Assembly: GCF_000612725.1 (NCBI RefSeq)
Contig: NZ_HG964453.1
Coordinates: 608,106 to 672,105, forward strand
Reading direction: 5' to 3'
Origin: Mycolicibacterium austroafricanum
GTDB taxonomy: Bacteria > Actinomycetota > Actinomycetes > Mycobacteriales > Mycobacteriaceae
DNA length: 64,000 bases
Part shown: one piece after another, positions 1 to 9,668 of the stretch
Layout of the letters: every line of letters starts with the position of its first letter
Numbering within the stretch: position 1 is the first letter of the stretch
Notes under the pieces: generated by a model
Told to the model about the DNA's origin: nothing
The model's input: the letters and a program-made list of their open reading frames with translations, nothing else
Database searches by the model: none
Position numbers and translations under genes: made by a program

Positions 1-2037
1 GCCCGACTGGCTGCCCACCTCGACACCATGGGGCGCGCCACGATCGGCACCCGCAGGCCCCGGCTGGTCGCCGCACCCCTCGACGGCCCCGCGCCGCTGT
101 CGTCGTCGCAGCTGCGTTCGTGGTTCGGCTACCGCATCGAGGGCCGCAGCCCGGTCAACAACATCCCGTTCGCCGCCCGGCTGACCGGCCCCTGCGATGT
201 GGACGCGTTCGTCGCGGCCATCCGCGACGTCGTCGAACGGCATGCCATCCTGCGCACCACCTATCGCGAGATCGACGGTGTGCCTTATCAGATCGTGAAC
301 CCGATCTCCGACGTGCCGGTTCGACGCGCCCGCGGCGAGGGCGAGCAGTGGCTGCAGGCCGAACTCGACCGCGAACGCAAGCACACCTTCGATCTCGAGG
401 AGGACTGGCCGATCCGGGCCGCGGTGTTCACCGTCGGAGCCGTCAGTCCGGCTTCAGACGGCGGAGCCGTCAGTCCGGCTTCAGACGGCGGAGCCGTCGA
501 TCCGGCTTCAGACCATGTCCTGTCGGTGGTGATCCATCACATCGCGGGCGACCACTGGTCCGGCGGCGTGCTGTTCACCGACCTGGTGGCGGCCTACCGC
601 GCCCGCAAGGCCGGTGAGCGGCCGACCTGGGCGCCGCTGCCGGTGCAGTACACCGATTACGGCGCCTGGCAGGCGGAGCTGCTCAGCGACGACACCGGAA
701 TCGCCGGGCCGCAGCGCGAGTACTGGATCCGTCAGCTCGCCGACGCGCCCGTGGAATCCGGCCTGCCGCTGGAGTTCTCCCGTCCGCGGCTGCCCAGCGG
801 CAAGGGTGATGCGGTCGAGTTCACCATCGACGGTCAGGTCAGGCGTCAGATCACCGAGCTGTGCCGGGAGCTCGGCATCACCGAGTTCATGCTGCTGCAG
901 GCCGCGGTGGCGGTGACGCTGGCCAAGGTCGGGGGTGGCCTGGACATCCCGCTGGGCACACCGGTGGCGGGCCGCTCCGAAGCCGAGCTGGAACAGCTCG
1001 TCGGCTTCTTCGTGAACTTCGTGGTGCTGCGCAACGACCTACGGGGTAACCCGACCCTGCGCGAGGTTCTGACCCGGGCCCGCGAGATGGCGCTGTCGGC
1101 GTACTCCAATCAGGACGTGCCGTTCGAACAGGTCGTCGAGGCGGTGAATCCGCCACGCACCCTGGCCCGAAACCCGCTGTTCCAGGTGGTGGTGCACGTC
1201 CGCGAGCAACTTCCGCAGCGCCAGATGATCGACACCGATACCGAGTTCACCGCGCTGGAACCGACATTCGACATCGCCCAGGCGGACCTGTCGCTGAACT
1301 TCCTGGCCGACGGGACCGGTTACCGCGGATACCTGATCTACCGGCCGGAGCTGTACGCCCGGCGCACCATCGAGCGGCTCGGCCGGTGGCTGACCCGGGT
1401 GGTCGCGGCGTTCGTCGACACCCCCGACCGTGCGCTCGGCGACGTCGACATCGCCTCTGCCGAGGAGAGACAACGCGTTTCACAGGAGTGGAGCACCGGA
1501 GCCCGGGTCCAGGTGCTCGACGCCGACCTGGCGCCCGCCCCGGTCGGGGTGTTCGGCGACCTGTACCTGAGCGGCGGTCCGTTCGCGCAGCGCCACCGAA
1601 CCGGGGACCGCGCCAGGTGGGACGACGACGGCCGGCTGGAGATCGCCGCCCGCGCCCCCGGCGCGACCGTCGTCGAGGTGGCGCCGCCGGCCGTCCAGTT
1701 CGAGGAACCGCGGACCGACTCCGAACGTGCGCTGGCCGCACTGCTTTCCGAGCTGCTGGCCACCGAGGAGGTCGGTCGTCACGACGACTTCTTCGGACTC
1801 GGCGGCGACAGCGTGCTGGCCGTGCAGTTGGCCGCGCGCGCACGCGATGCCGGGTTGGACCTGACCGCACGGATGGTGTTCGAGCACCCGAGGCTGGCCG
1901 AGTTGGCCGCCGCCCTGGACAGCGGCACCGGCGCGGCCGCTGAGCAGCCGGACACCCACCATGCGCCGATGTCGGTGTCGGGGCTTTCCGAGGACGAACT
2001 CGCCGCGCTGACCGCATCGTGGGGCACCGGGGAATGA
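1..2037 (+). CDS. mbtE: Mycobactin NRPS MbtE, C-terminal part (cut by window edge)
   Basis: The frame is open from base 1 (ARLAAHLDTMGRAT...), so the gene starts outside the window and the ATG at 28 is internal. The text begins with the tail of a carrier domain. A condensation domain follows (PLSSSQLRSWF, then the active-site region HHIAGDHWS, a variant of HHxxxDG). A short stretch resembling only the end of an adenylation domain comes next (GDLYLSGGPF, HRTGDRARWDDDGRLEI). The last domain is a carrier domain with GLGGDSVLAVQ, whose Ser takes phosphopantetheine. A 9-residue repeat (GAVSPASDG, about 3 copies) sits just before the active-site motif. The gene ends in an ATGA overlap with mbtF. 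In mycobactin assembly MbtE incorporates hydroxylysine-derived units; the family call rests on position and the following mbtF-G-H. Confidence 0.9.
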   Translation, partial: ARLAAHLDTMGRATIGTRRPRLVAAPLDGPAPLSSSQLRSWFGYRIEGRSPVNNIPFAARLTGPCDVDAFVAAIRDVVERHAILRTTYREIDGVPYQIVNPISDVPVRRARGEGEQWLQAELDRERKHTFDLEEDWPIRAAVFTVGAVSPASDGGAVSPASDGGAVDPASDHVLSVVIHHIAGDHWSGGVLFTDLVAAYRARKAGERPTWAPLPVQYTDYGAWQAELLSDDTGIAGPQREYWIRQLADAPVESGLPLEFSRPRLPSGKGDAVEFTIDGQVRRQITELCRELGITEFMLLQAAVAVTLAKVGGGLDIPLGTPVAGRSEAELEQLVGFFVNFVVLRNDLRGNPTLREVLTRAREMALSAYSNQDVPFEQVVEAVNPPRTLARNPLFQVVVHVREQLPQRQMIDTDTEFTALEPTFDIAQADLSLNFLADGTGYRGYLIYRPELYARRTIERLGRWLTRVVAAFVDTPDRALGDVDIASAEERQRVSQEWSTGARVQVLDADLAPAPVGVFGDLYLSGGPFAQRHRTGDRARWDDDGRLEIAARAPGATVVEVAPPAVQFEEPRTDSERALAALLSELLATEEVGRHDDFFGLGGDSVLAVQLAARARDAGLDLTARMVFEHPRLAELAAALDSGTGAAAEQPDTHHAPMSVSGLSEDELAALTASWGTGE
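436..513 (+). repeat. 27-bp in-frame tandem repeat, about 3 copies, inside mbtE
   Basis: Units begin at 436, 463 and 490. The first two are identical over 27 bases and the third is truncated with two changes. Each copy encodes GAVSPASDG-like residues, so the reading frame is kept. The repeat lies a few residues before the HHIAGDH active-site motif of the condensation domain, probably as a surface loop expansion. Confidence 0.9.
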
Positions 2038-5000
2038 CGCAGATCCAGCAGAGCGTCGAGCCGCCCGTCATCGAAGACGTGCTGGCGCTGAGCCCACTTC
2101 AGCAGGGGCTCTTCTCCATGGCGACGTTGTCCGAAGGGCGCGACGACGACCCTTACGTCATCGCGATGACCGCCGACGCGACCGGCGATCTGGATGCGCG
2201 GCTGCTGCGGGAGTGCGCGGCAGAGCTGCTGGACCGGCACGCCAACCTGCGGGCCAGCTTCGTCAAGGGCAACCTCAGCCGCGCCGTGCAGGTCATCCCC
2301 AAGCGGGTCGACCTGCCGTGGCGGCACGTCACCGTCGCCGGCGATGCCGAGCTGGAGGCGGCGGAAAGGCTGGAACGCACAACGCCTTTCACGCTTGCCC
2401 GAGGTCCGGTCATCCGGTTCCTGCTGATCGAGGCGCCGCAGCGCTGGCGGTTCGTGGTGACCGCCCACCACATTCTGATCGACGGCTGGTCACTGCCGTT
2501 GTTCATGGGGGAGCTGCTGACCCTGTACCGCGCCTGCGGAGACGTCACGGCGCTGCCGGACCCGCCCCGGCCCTACCGCGACTACATCGGCTGGCTGGCC
2601 GGTCGTGACGAAGAAACCGGCCGTGCGCTGTGGCGGAGGCACCTGGCGGGTGTCGACGGCCCGACACTGCTGACACCGGCGTTGACGTCGTCGGCCCCGA
2701 CGCCGGGCAGGCCGCGGCTCACCGAGGTGAGACTGGACGCGGAGACCACCCGTCAGCTCGCCGAGGCCGCCAGGAGTCGTGGCGTCACGATGAACACTCT
2801 CATCCAGATGGCTTGGGCCACGGTTCTGTCGGTCATCACCGACCGCACGGACGTGTCGTTCGGCGTGACGGTGTCGGGACGTCCGGGGGAACTCGCGGGC
2901 GTCGAGCGGATGGTCGGGTTGTTCATCAACACGGTGCCGCTCCGGGTGCGCCTCGACCCCGCGGCGCCGGCGGGTGAGCAATGCCTCGCGCTGCAACGCG
3001 AGGCCGCGGCGTTGCGTGACCACGGCTATCTGAGCCACTCCGAGTTGCGTGCGCTCGGCGGCATCGGCGAGTTGTTCGACACGTTGCTGGTGTACGAGAA
3101 CTTCCCGCCCGGCGGTCTGGTCGGTCAGGCCCGGTTCGAGGCCAACGGCGCCACCTTCGTGCCGTCCGCTTTGGAGAGCCTGTCGCACTTCCCGGTGACC
3201 ATCGCGGCGCACATGGCCGACGACGAGCTCACGGTCTTCGTCGAGGTGATCGACGGAGCCCTCGGCGCGCTGCGGCCCGGCGACCTCGGCAGGCGGGTGC
3301 TGCACACCGCGCAGCGGCTGATCAGCTGCTGGGACGCCCCGCTGCGCAGCGTGGGCGTGCTGCTACCCGCCGAGCACACCCCCGCGCCGATGGTGCCGGA
3401 ACCGTTGACAGCCAACAGTATCCACGACAGGTTCGCCGGCATCGCCGGCGACCGGCTGGGCTCGGTGGCGCTGACCTGGGAAGCCGGCGGGGACAGCGGG
3501 ACGCTCACCTATGGTCAACTCGACGAGGCCGCCGACCGGATGGCGGTCGCGCTCACCGCGGCGGGGGTGGGTCCCGAGACGTCGGTCGCGGTGCTGCTGA
3601 GCCGCGGACCCGACTACGTCGTCACCATGCTGGGCGTGCTAAAGGCGGGCGGGGTGATCGTCCCGCTGGACCCGGCGATGCCCGCCGAACGCATCTCCGA
3701 CATCCTCGAGCAGTCCCGCGCGTCGGTGGTGGTGGACGACGCGTTCGTCGCCGCGGTGCCGGACGTCGAGCCCCCGGCCGGGTACCGGCCTGCCGAAGTG
3801 ACCGCGGACCGGGCGGCCTACATCGTGTTCACCTCCGGCACCACCGGCAGGCCCAAGGGCGTCGTAGGAACCCACGGCGCGGTATTGGGTTACGCCGAGG
3901 ACCACGCCGAGCAGGTGCTGCGCCCGGCCGCCGCGCGGATCGGGCGCCCGCTGCGCGTGGGCCATGCGTGGTCGTTCACGTTCGACGCCGCCTGGCAGCC
4001 ACTCGCGGCATTGCTCGACGGTCACTCGGTACACCTCCTCGGTGAAGAGTCGCAGCGTGACGCAGAAGCGCTGGTGTACCGCATCGGGCGGTTCGGCATC
4101 GACATGCTCGACACGACGCCGTCGATGTTCGCCCAGCTTCACGACGTCGGCCTGCTGAGCACGGTCCCGCTCGCGGTGCTGGCGCTGGGCGGGGAGGCCG
4201 TCAGTCCTGCGACGTGGAGCCTCATCGGCGATGAATGCGCCCGCACCGGGATGACCGCGTTCAACTGCTACGGGCCCACCGAGACCACCGTGGAGGCGGT
4301 GGTCGCGCCCATCGACGGCTATCAGCGGCCCTCGATCGGGCAGCCGACCCGGACCATGCGCACCTACGTGCTCGACGCCTGGCTACGTCCGGTGCCCGAC
4401 GGTGTCGCTGGGGAGCTCTACCTGTCGGGCCGGCAGCTGACCCGGGGGTATCTCGGCCGTGCCGCCGAGACCGCGGGACGGTTCGTCGCCGACCCGTTCA
4501 CCCCGGGGCAGCGCATGTACCGCACCGGTGACGTCGTGCGGCGCGGCGCAGACGGCGGACTGCAGTTCCTCGGCCGGGCCGACAACCAGGTCAAGATTCG
4601 CGGGTTCCGTGTCGAACCCGGCGAGATCGCCGCGGTCCTGAGTGGCCACCCTGCCGTCACCGACGCACACGTCGTCGTCGACCGGGTCGGCACGCAGACC
4701 CGGCTTATCGCCTACGTCGCCGCCGCGACCCCGCCTGCCGTCGCCGACCTGCGGGAGCTGATGGCGAAACGCCTGCCCCGCTACATGGTTCCGCAGCGCG
4801 TCGTCGTCCTCGACGAGTTGCCGTTGACCTCACACGGCAAGATCGACGAGGCCGCGCTCGCCGGGATCGCAGTCGAGGACGCTCCGTCGGCGGCGCCGGA
4901 GACGCCGACCGAGACCGCGCTGGTCGAGCTGATGGCGGAGGTCCTCGGCGATGACGGCATCGACGTGGAAGCCGACTTCCTGGAGATGGGGCTGGACAGC

Positions 5001-6515
5001 ATCGTCGCCCTGACGCTGGTGCAGGCCGCACGTCGGCGCGGCCTCGAGATGCGAGCCCGGCTGATGTTGGAGTGCAACACCATTCGGGAACTGGCAACCG
5101 CCATCGACTCCGGTGCGCACGACCACGCCCCGGCCGCGGTCACCGACGACCGCTTCGGCGAGGTCATGCCCGCGCCGATCATGTCCTGGATGTACGAGTG
5201 CGGGAACTACCGCCGGTTCACCCAGAACGTGCTCGTCTCGCTGCCCGCCGACATCACCGACAGCCGACTCGAACAGATCCTGCAGGCGCTGCTGGACCGT
5301 CACGACATGCTGCGCGCAATCCTCGACGAGCGGGGTCGGCTCGTCACCCGGCCCCCTGGCGCGGTGCGCGTCGCCGACGTGCTCCGCGTGGTGGACGCGC
5401 CCGCCCACACCGTCCTGGCGGCCGAAGTCGTTGCCGCGCTGGACCGTATCGACCCCACATCGGGGGCCATGGTGCAGGCGGTCTGGTTCCGGCACGGTCC
5501 GCCGGTCCTGGCGCTGTGTGTCCACCACCTGTCCACCGACGTGGTGTCCTGGTACCTCATCCTCGGTGCGCTGGCCCAAATCGATGCCACGCTCGCCGCC
5601 GGGCATGCCCCGGACCCGGCCGCCGAGTACACCACCTACCGGGAGTGGACGCGCCGGCTGTACCAGCGCAGCCGGACCGAGGCCGTTGAGCGCCGGCGCG
5701 GATTCTGGGTCGAGCAGCTCGCCGGGTCAGACCCGCTGCTCGGCCGCCGGCTGCCCGACCCGCGGCACGACACCTGGTCGACGCTGCAGTCGACCGACGT
5801 CGTCACCGACGCCGGCGCCACCCGGGCGATCCTGGACCGCCTCGACGGCGCGGGCCTGGAGATGCGGGACTTCCTGCTCACCGCACTGACATTGACGTTG
5901 GCGTCGTGGCGGATCGAGCGCGGGCAGCCCGCCCACCACGGTGCGCTCGTCGCGCTGGAGGGGCACGGCCGCGAGGACGCGCTCGTCGGGGGCGGCGTGG
6001 ACACCTCGGCCACCGTCGGATGGTTCACCTCGGTGTACCCGGTCCGCCTCGGCGCGGGGGAGGCCGCGATCGACGTGGACACCGCCGCACGCAATCCCGC
6101 CGCGGCCCGCAGCCTGCTTCGGGCGGTCATCCAGCAGCTCGCCGAAGTGCCCGACAAGGGACTCGATTACGGTCTGCTGCGGTACACGCGGCGCGACGAG
6201 ACTCTTCGCGCGCTTCCGGAGCCGCAGGTCGAGTTCAACTACATCGGCCGCTACGACCTCAGCGCCGACCAGACGTCGCAAGCCTGGTCGCTGATCACCG
6301 ACGAGACCCTCAACGCGCACATGCCGGCCGCCGCTGAGCCGGACCTGCCGCTGCGCTACACGTTCGACGTCATCTCGGTGATCTCCGGAGGTGCCGACGG
6401 CCCGCAACTTCGCACCAGTTGGCGATGGAGCACGGCGCTGTCCACCTCGACGGAGGTCGACCGACTCACCGCGCTGTGGCAGCAGGCGGTCACCGTGCTC
6501 GGAGAGGCGCTATGA
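2034..6515 (+). CDS. mbtF: Mycobactin NRPS MbtF (C-A-PCP-E/C-like)
   Basis: This 1493-residue non-ribosomal peptide synthetase has, in order: a condensation domain (LSPLQQGLF; HHILIDGWS near residue 143), an adenylation domain (FTSGTTGRPKG near 599, NCYGPTETT, YRTGDVV), a carrier domain (FLEMGLDSIVAL, Ser near 988), and a terminal domain with HHLSTDVVSWYLIL near 1163 and EFNYIGRYD. The last two motifs resemble epimerisation-type domains rather than ordinary condensation domains. I chose ATG 2034, which overlaps the mbtE stop as ATGA; an in-frame start at 2019 would add five residues. By family knowledge MbtF adds the terminal N-hydroxylysine that cyclises in mycobactin. Confidence 0.93.
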   Translation: MTQIQQSVEPPVIEDVLALSPLQQGLFSMATLSEGRDDDPYVIAMTADATGDLDARLLRECAAELLDRHANLRASFVKGNLSRAVQVIPKRVDLPWRHVTVAGDAELEAAERLERTTPFTLARGPVIRFLLIEAPQRWRFVVTAHHILIDGWSLPLFMGELLTLYRACGDVTALPDPPRPYRDYIGWLAGRDEETGRALWRRHLAGVDGPTLLTPALTSSAPTPGRPRLTEVRLDAETTRQLAEAARSRGVTMNTLIQMAWATVLSVITDRTDVSFGVTVSGRPGELAGVERMVGLFINTVPLRVRLDPAAPAGEQCLALQREAAALRDHGYLSHSELRALGGIGELFDTLLVYENFPPGGLVGQARFEANGATFVPSALESLSHFPVTIAAHMADDELTVFVEVIDGALGALRPGDLGRRVLHTAQRLISCWDAPLRSVGVLLPAEHTPAPMVPEPLTANSIHDRFAGIAGDRLGSVALTWEAGGDSGTLTYGQLDEAADRMAVALTAAGVGPETSVAVLLSRGPDYVVTMLGVLKAGGVIVPLDPAMPAERISDILEQSRASVVVDDAFVAAVPDVEPPAGYRPAEVTADRAAYIVFTSGTTGRPKGVVGTHGAVLGYAEDHAEQVLRPAAARIGRPLRVGHAWSFTFDAAWQPLAALLDGHSVHLLGEESQRDAEALVYRIGRFGIDMLDTTPSMFAQLHDVGLLSTVPLAVLALGGEAVSPATWSLIGDECARTGMTAFNCYGPTETTVEAVVAPIDGYQRPSIGQPTRTMRTYVLDAWLRPVPDGVAGELYLSGRQLTRGYLGRAAETAGRFVADPFTPGQRMYRTGDVVRRGADGGLQFLGRADNQVKIRGFRVEPGEIAAVLSGHPAVTDAHVVVDRVGTQTRLIAYVAAATPPAVADLRELMAKRLPRYMVPQRVVVLDELPLTSHGKIDEAALAGIAVEDAPSAAPETPTETALVELMAEVLGDDGIDVEADFLEMGLDSIVALTLVQAARRRGLEMRARLMLECNTIRELATAIDSGAHDHAPAAVTDDRFGEVMPAPIMSWMYECGNYRRFTQNVLVSLPADITDSRLEQILQALLDRHDMLRAILDERGRLVTRPPGAVRVADVLRVVDAPAHTVLAAEVVAALDRIDPTSGAMVQAVWFRHGPPVLALCVHHLSTDVVSWYLILGALAQIDATLAAGHAPDPAAEYTTYREWTRRLYQRSRTEAVERRRGFWVEQLAGSDPLLGRRLPDPRHDTWSTLQSTDVVTDAGATRAILDRLDGAGLEMRDFLLTALTLTLASWRIERGQPAHHGALVALEGHGREDALVGGGVDTSATVGWFTSVYPVRLGAGEAAIDVDTAARNPAAARSLLRAVIQQLAEVPDKGLDYGLLRYTRRDETLRALPEPQVEFNYIGRYDLSADQTSQAWSLITDETLNAHMPAAAEPDLPLRYTFDVISVISGGADGPQLRTSWRWSTALSTSTEVDRLTALWQQAVTVLGEAL

Positions 6516-7819
6516 CAACGCGGCCCACCCCCACCCTCGCCGTCGTCGGCGCAGGCCCGAAGGCGATCGCGGTGGCGGCCAAGGCCGCCGAGCTGCGTGG
6601 CATGGGCGTCGACGTGCCCGACGTGGTGGCGATCGAACGCAGCGTCGTCGGCGCCAACTGGCAGGCTGTCGGCGGCTGGACCGACGGCCAGCACCGGCTC
6701 GGCACCAGCCCCGAGAAGGACGTGGGTTTCCCGTACCGGTCGTCGCTGGTGCCCCGCCGCAACGCCGAACTCGACGAGCGCATGATGCGGCACAGCTGGC
6801 AGTCCTATCTGGTGGCCAGCGCGCAGTTCGCGGATTGGGTCGACCGCGGCCGGCCTGCGCCGACCCACCTCGGGTGGAGCCGCTACCTGCGCTGGGTCGC
6901 CGACAACATCGGGATGTCGGTGATCACCGATGAGGTGCAACGCATCTCGACTGACGGCCGGCGGTGGGAGTTGGTCACACCCCGGCAGATCGTGCATGCC
7001 GACGGCGTGATGATCACCGGGCCCGGTCAGGCCCAGCGGTCCATTCTGCCGAACGATCCGCGGGTGTTGTCGATCGCGCAGTTCTGGGAGCGCGCCGCCA
7101 GGCCGGATCTGATCGTCGCCGAGCGGGTCGCGGTCATCGGCGGGGGCGAGACGGCCGCGTCCATGCTCAACGAGCTGTTCCGGCACCGTGTTTCGACCAT
7201 CACCGTCATCTCGCCGCAGGTCACCCTGTTCACCCGGGGCGAGAGCTTCTTCGAGAACACGCTGTTCTCCGATCCGACGGACTGGGCCAGCCTGACGATG
7301 GCCGAACGGCGCGACGCGCTGGGCCGCACCGACCGCGGCGTGTTCTCCGCGCGGGTACAGGACGCGCTGCTCGCCGACGACCGGATCCGTCATCTGCGGG
7401 GCCGGGTCGCCCACGCCGTCGCTCGCGACGAGCGGATCCGGTTGACGCTCAGCTCGAACCGCGGCGGCGAGGCACTGGAGACCGTGCACGGCTTCGACCT
7501 GGTCATCGACGGCTCCGGCGCCGACTCGATGTGGTTCGAGCCGTTGTTCAGCCAGGACGCCCGCGACCTGATCGAGTTGGCGCTGCGGGCCCCGCTGTCG
7601 GGTGATGCACTGCAGGAGTCGATCGGGCACGACCTCTCGGTGGCCGCGCTGACCCCGAAGCTGTTCCTGCCGGGCCTGTCCGGGCTGACGCAGGGTCCCG
7701 GCTTCCCGAACCTGAGCTGTCTGGGGCTGCTGTCCGATCGCGTGCTCGGCGCGCGGTACCCGGATGTGGCACCCCACCCTTCGACGAGGAGAACCGATGA
7801 GCACCAACCCGTTCGATGA
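6512..7819 (+). CDS. mbtG: Lysine N6-hydroxylase MbtG
   Basis: This 435-residue flavin monooxygenase hydroxylates lysine side chains to give the hydroxamate iron ligands of mycobactin. It shows an N-terminal FAD-binding fingerprint ([17 protein letters not shown]), a substrate/FAD segment ([18 protein letters not shown]) and an NADPH-binding motif ([14 protein letters not shown]). Start ATG 6512 overlaps the mbtF stop as ATGA, which implies translational coupling. An upstream in-frame start at 6419 would add about 30 Arg-rich residues that are only a shadow of mbtF. The 3' end overlaps mbtH by 23 bases. Confidence 0.93.
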   Translation: MTTRPTPTLAVVGAGPKAIAVAAKAAELRGMGVDVPDVVAIERSVVGANWQAVGGWTDGQHRLGTSPEKDVGFPYRSSLVPRRNAELDERMMRHSWQSYLVASAQFADWVDRGRPAPTHLGWSRYLRWVADNIGMSVITDEVQRISTDGRRWELVTPRQIVHADGVMITGPGQAQRSILPNDPRVLSIAQFWERAARPDLIVAERVAVIGGGETAASMLNELFRHRVSTITVISPQVTLFTRGESFFENTLFSDPTDWASLTMAERRDALGRTDRGVFSARVQDALLADDRIRHLRGRVAHAVARDERIRLTLSSNRGGEALETVHGFDLVIDGSGADSMWFEPLFSQDARDLIELALRAPLSGDALQESIGHDLSVAALTPKLFLPGLSGLTQGPGFPNLSCLGLLSDRVLGARYPDVAPHPSTRRTDEHQPVR

Positions 7820-8027
7820 CGACCCGGCTGGTTCGGCCCGCACCTTCTACGTGCTGGTCAACGACGAGGAGCAGTACAGCCTGTGGCCCGCGTTCGCCGA
7901 CGTGCCCGCGGGCTGGCGCGTCGTGTTCGGGGAGAGCACCCGCGCCGACTGCCTGGCCTACGTCGAGGAGACGTGGACCGACCTGCGCCCGCGCAGCCTG
8001 CGCGACGCGATGGCCGGCGATCGCTAG
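7797..8027 (+). CDS. mbtH: MbtH-like NRPS chaperone
   Basis: This 76-residue protein is the founding type of the MbtH family, small partners that bind and activate adenylation domains. The signature is complete: [39 protein letters not shown]. The start ATG 7797 lies inside the end of mbtG and is preceded by GAGGAG. It is the last mycobactin gene in the run; the next gene is 82 bases downstream and could still be co-transcribed. Confidence 0.95.
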   Translation: MSTNPFDDDPAGSARTFYVLVNDEEQYSLWPAFADVPAGWRVVFGESTRADCLAYVEETWTDLRPRSLRDAMAGDR

Positions 8028-8109
8028 CGCCCAACCAACGGCATGCCTGCTGGACTCTGTGTGCGGTCGCGATGTGCGGCCGTTTCACCCGTCGAGAGAG
8101 GACATTGCA

Positions 8110-8487
8110 GTGGTATCGAGATTCGTGACGAGGACCCTCGCCGTGACAGCCGTGGCGGCACCGCTCCTGGCGTCGGCCGGTGTGGCGTCGGCCCAGCCCG
8201 GCAACGGGCCGCTGATCCACACGACGTGCAGCTACGACCAGCTCTACGCGGCCATCCGGACCGAAGCGCCGCGCGCGGCCACCGCACTGGACGAGCGTCC
8301 CGCAGCCCAGCAGAAGCTGAGGGATTTCGCGGCGATGCCGGTCGAGCAACGCCAACAGGAACTGTCGCGGCTGCTGGCTGAAAATCCGCAGTGGCAGGCC
8401 AAGATCGACGAGAAGTGGGCCACCCCGGAGGGACAGGAGAAGGTGCAGCGGATGGCTCGCGTCGCCGAGACCTGTCACGACTACTGA
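8110..8487 (+). CDS. Secreted hemophore-like protein (Rv0203-type)
   Basis: This 125-residue protein has a signal peptide ending ASAGVASAQP. The mature part starts near PLIHTTCSYDQLYAAI and ends VAETCHDY, with two Cys that could form one disulfide. This layout (TCxY near the N terminus, LRDF, ETCxxY at the end) matches the mycobacterial hemophore family represented by Rv0203, small exported proteins that bind heme. The start is GTG 8110, preceded by GAGAGAGG. The frame continues upstream but without signal-like sequence. In M. tuberculosis, as I recall, this slot holds cfp2, which is unrelated in sequence. The 3' end overlaps the convergent histidine kinase by 7 bases. Confidence 0.75.
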   Translation: MVSRFVTRTLAVTAVAAPLLASAGVASAQPGNGPLIHTTCSYDQLYAAIRTEAPRAATALDERPAAQQKLRDFAAMPVEQRQQELSRLLAENPQWQAKIDEKWATPEGQEKVQRMARVAETCHDY

Positions 8488-9668
8488 CACGCGGTCAGCG
8501 TGACGGCCACGTCGAGCCCGCCGGCGGGGCGGGCCTCGGCGCGGACGTCGCCGCCGTGCGCAACCGCGACCGACCGGACGATGGACAGCCCAAGTCCTGC
8601 GCCGCGCCCCGGCGCCGGGCTTTCGGCCACGCGGTCGGCTGCGGCCAGGCGCCTGAACGGCTCGAACAGGCCTGGAATCTCGGCCGCGGCGACGACCGGG
8701 CCGGAGTTCTCGACGCGCAGTGTGGCGAACCCGTCCTGGGTCCCCACCGTGACCGAAACCCAGCCGTCCTCCGGGACGTTGTAGCGCAGCGCATTGTCGA
8801 TCAGGTTCTGTGCCAGTCGTTCGAGCAGCGCCGCATCCCCGTGGACATGCGCCTGGGGAAGATCGGAGTCGATACGAATCCCGGCGGCGCGTGCGAATCC
8901 GGCTACGGTCGTCAACGCGCGACCGGTGACCTCTCCGAGATCGACCCGGGACCGGTGCCGCAGCTGTTGGTCGCTGCTCGCCAGCACCAGCAGCCCGTCG
9001 ATGAGGCGTTCGTTGCGGAGGTTGACGTCCAGCAGCGTCCGCCCGAGCGTGCGGGTGGACTCGGCGACTTCGGGATCCTCGAGGGCGACCTCGATCAGGG
9101 TCCGGTTGATCGCCAGCGGCGTGCGCAGCTCGTGCGAGGCGTTGGCGACGAACCGGCGTTGGCTCTCGAAGGCCCGGTCCAGGCGGTCCAGCATGGCGTC
9201 GAAAGTGTCTGCGAGTTCCTTGATCTCATCGTCGGGACCGTCCAGCGCGATGCGTTCGTGCAGATTCCGGTCGGCGACCCGGCGCGCCGTCGCGGTGACG
9301 TCCTGCAGCGGCGCAAGTGCACGCCCAGCCATCAACCAGCCGAACCCGCCCGCCACCACGCCGACGACGCCCAGTGAGACGAACGACCACGTCAACATGG
9401 CGCGCAGCGTGTCCTGGCGTTCCCGTTCGGACTCGGTGGCGACGGCACGCAGGAGCCCCTCGACAACCGGCCGGTTGCGCACCCCGCGGTCGTCGAGGAA
9501 CTGACTCACCACGCCCTGCGCACCTGCCGGACGGTTGTGCAGCGACTGCTGCAGGAAGACGTACATCAGGCAGATCAGGACGGCGCCCGCGATGAAGAAC
9601 GCGCTTCCGTACAGGACTGTGAGACGCCACCGGATCGTCGAACGACGTGCGGGGCTTCGCGGGGTCAT
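8481..9668 (-). CDS. Sensor histidine kinase of a two-component system
   Basis: This 395-residue membrane kinase has TM1 (LTVLYGSAFFIAGAVLICLMYVF), a short external domain of about 60 residues, TM2 (FVSLGVVGVVAGGFGWLMAG), a HAMP linker (ALAPLQDVTATARRVADRNLHERI), and HisKA with FVANASHELRTPL (phosphorylated His about residue 179). The ATPase domain has NLIDNALRYN and GAGLGLSIVRS. ATG 9668 overlaps the upstream response-regulator stop as ATGA, so the pair is one operon. The signal is unknown. The small sensor domain suggests membrane or envelope sensing, but that is inference. Confidence 0.9.
   Translation of the reverse strand: MTPRSPARRSTIRWRLTVLYGSAFFIAGAVLICLMYVFLQQSLHNRPAGAQGVVSQFLDDRGVRNRPVVEGLLRAVATESERERQDTLRAMLTWSFVSLGVVGVVAGGFGWLMAGRALAPLQDVTATARRVADRNLHERIALDGPDDEIKELADTFDAMLDRLDRAFESQRRFVANASHELRTPLAINRTLIEVALEDPEVAESTRTLGRTLLDVNLRNERLIDGLLVLASSDQQLRHRSRVDLGEVTGRALTTVAGFARAAGIRIDSDLPQAHVHGDAALLERLAQNLIDNALRYNVPEDGWVSVTVGTQDGFATLRVENSGPVVAAAEIPGLFEPFRRLAAADRVAESPAPGRGAGLGLSIVRSVAVAHGGDVRAEARPAGGLDVAVTLTACQ

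Noticed and set aside
6356-7843. 495-residue open frame antisense to mbtG
   Set aside because: A GC-rich mirror frame; Arg/His/Gly/Pro-rich composition, no motifs, and mbtG on the other strand is certain.
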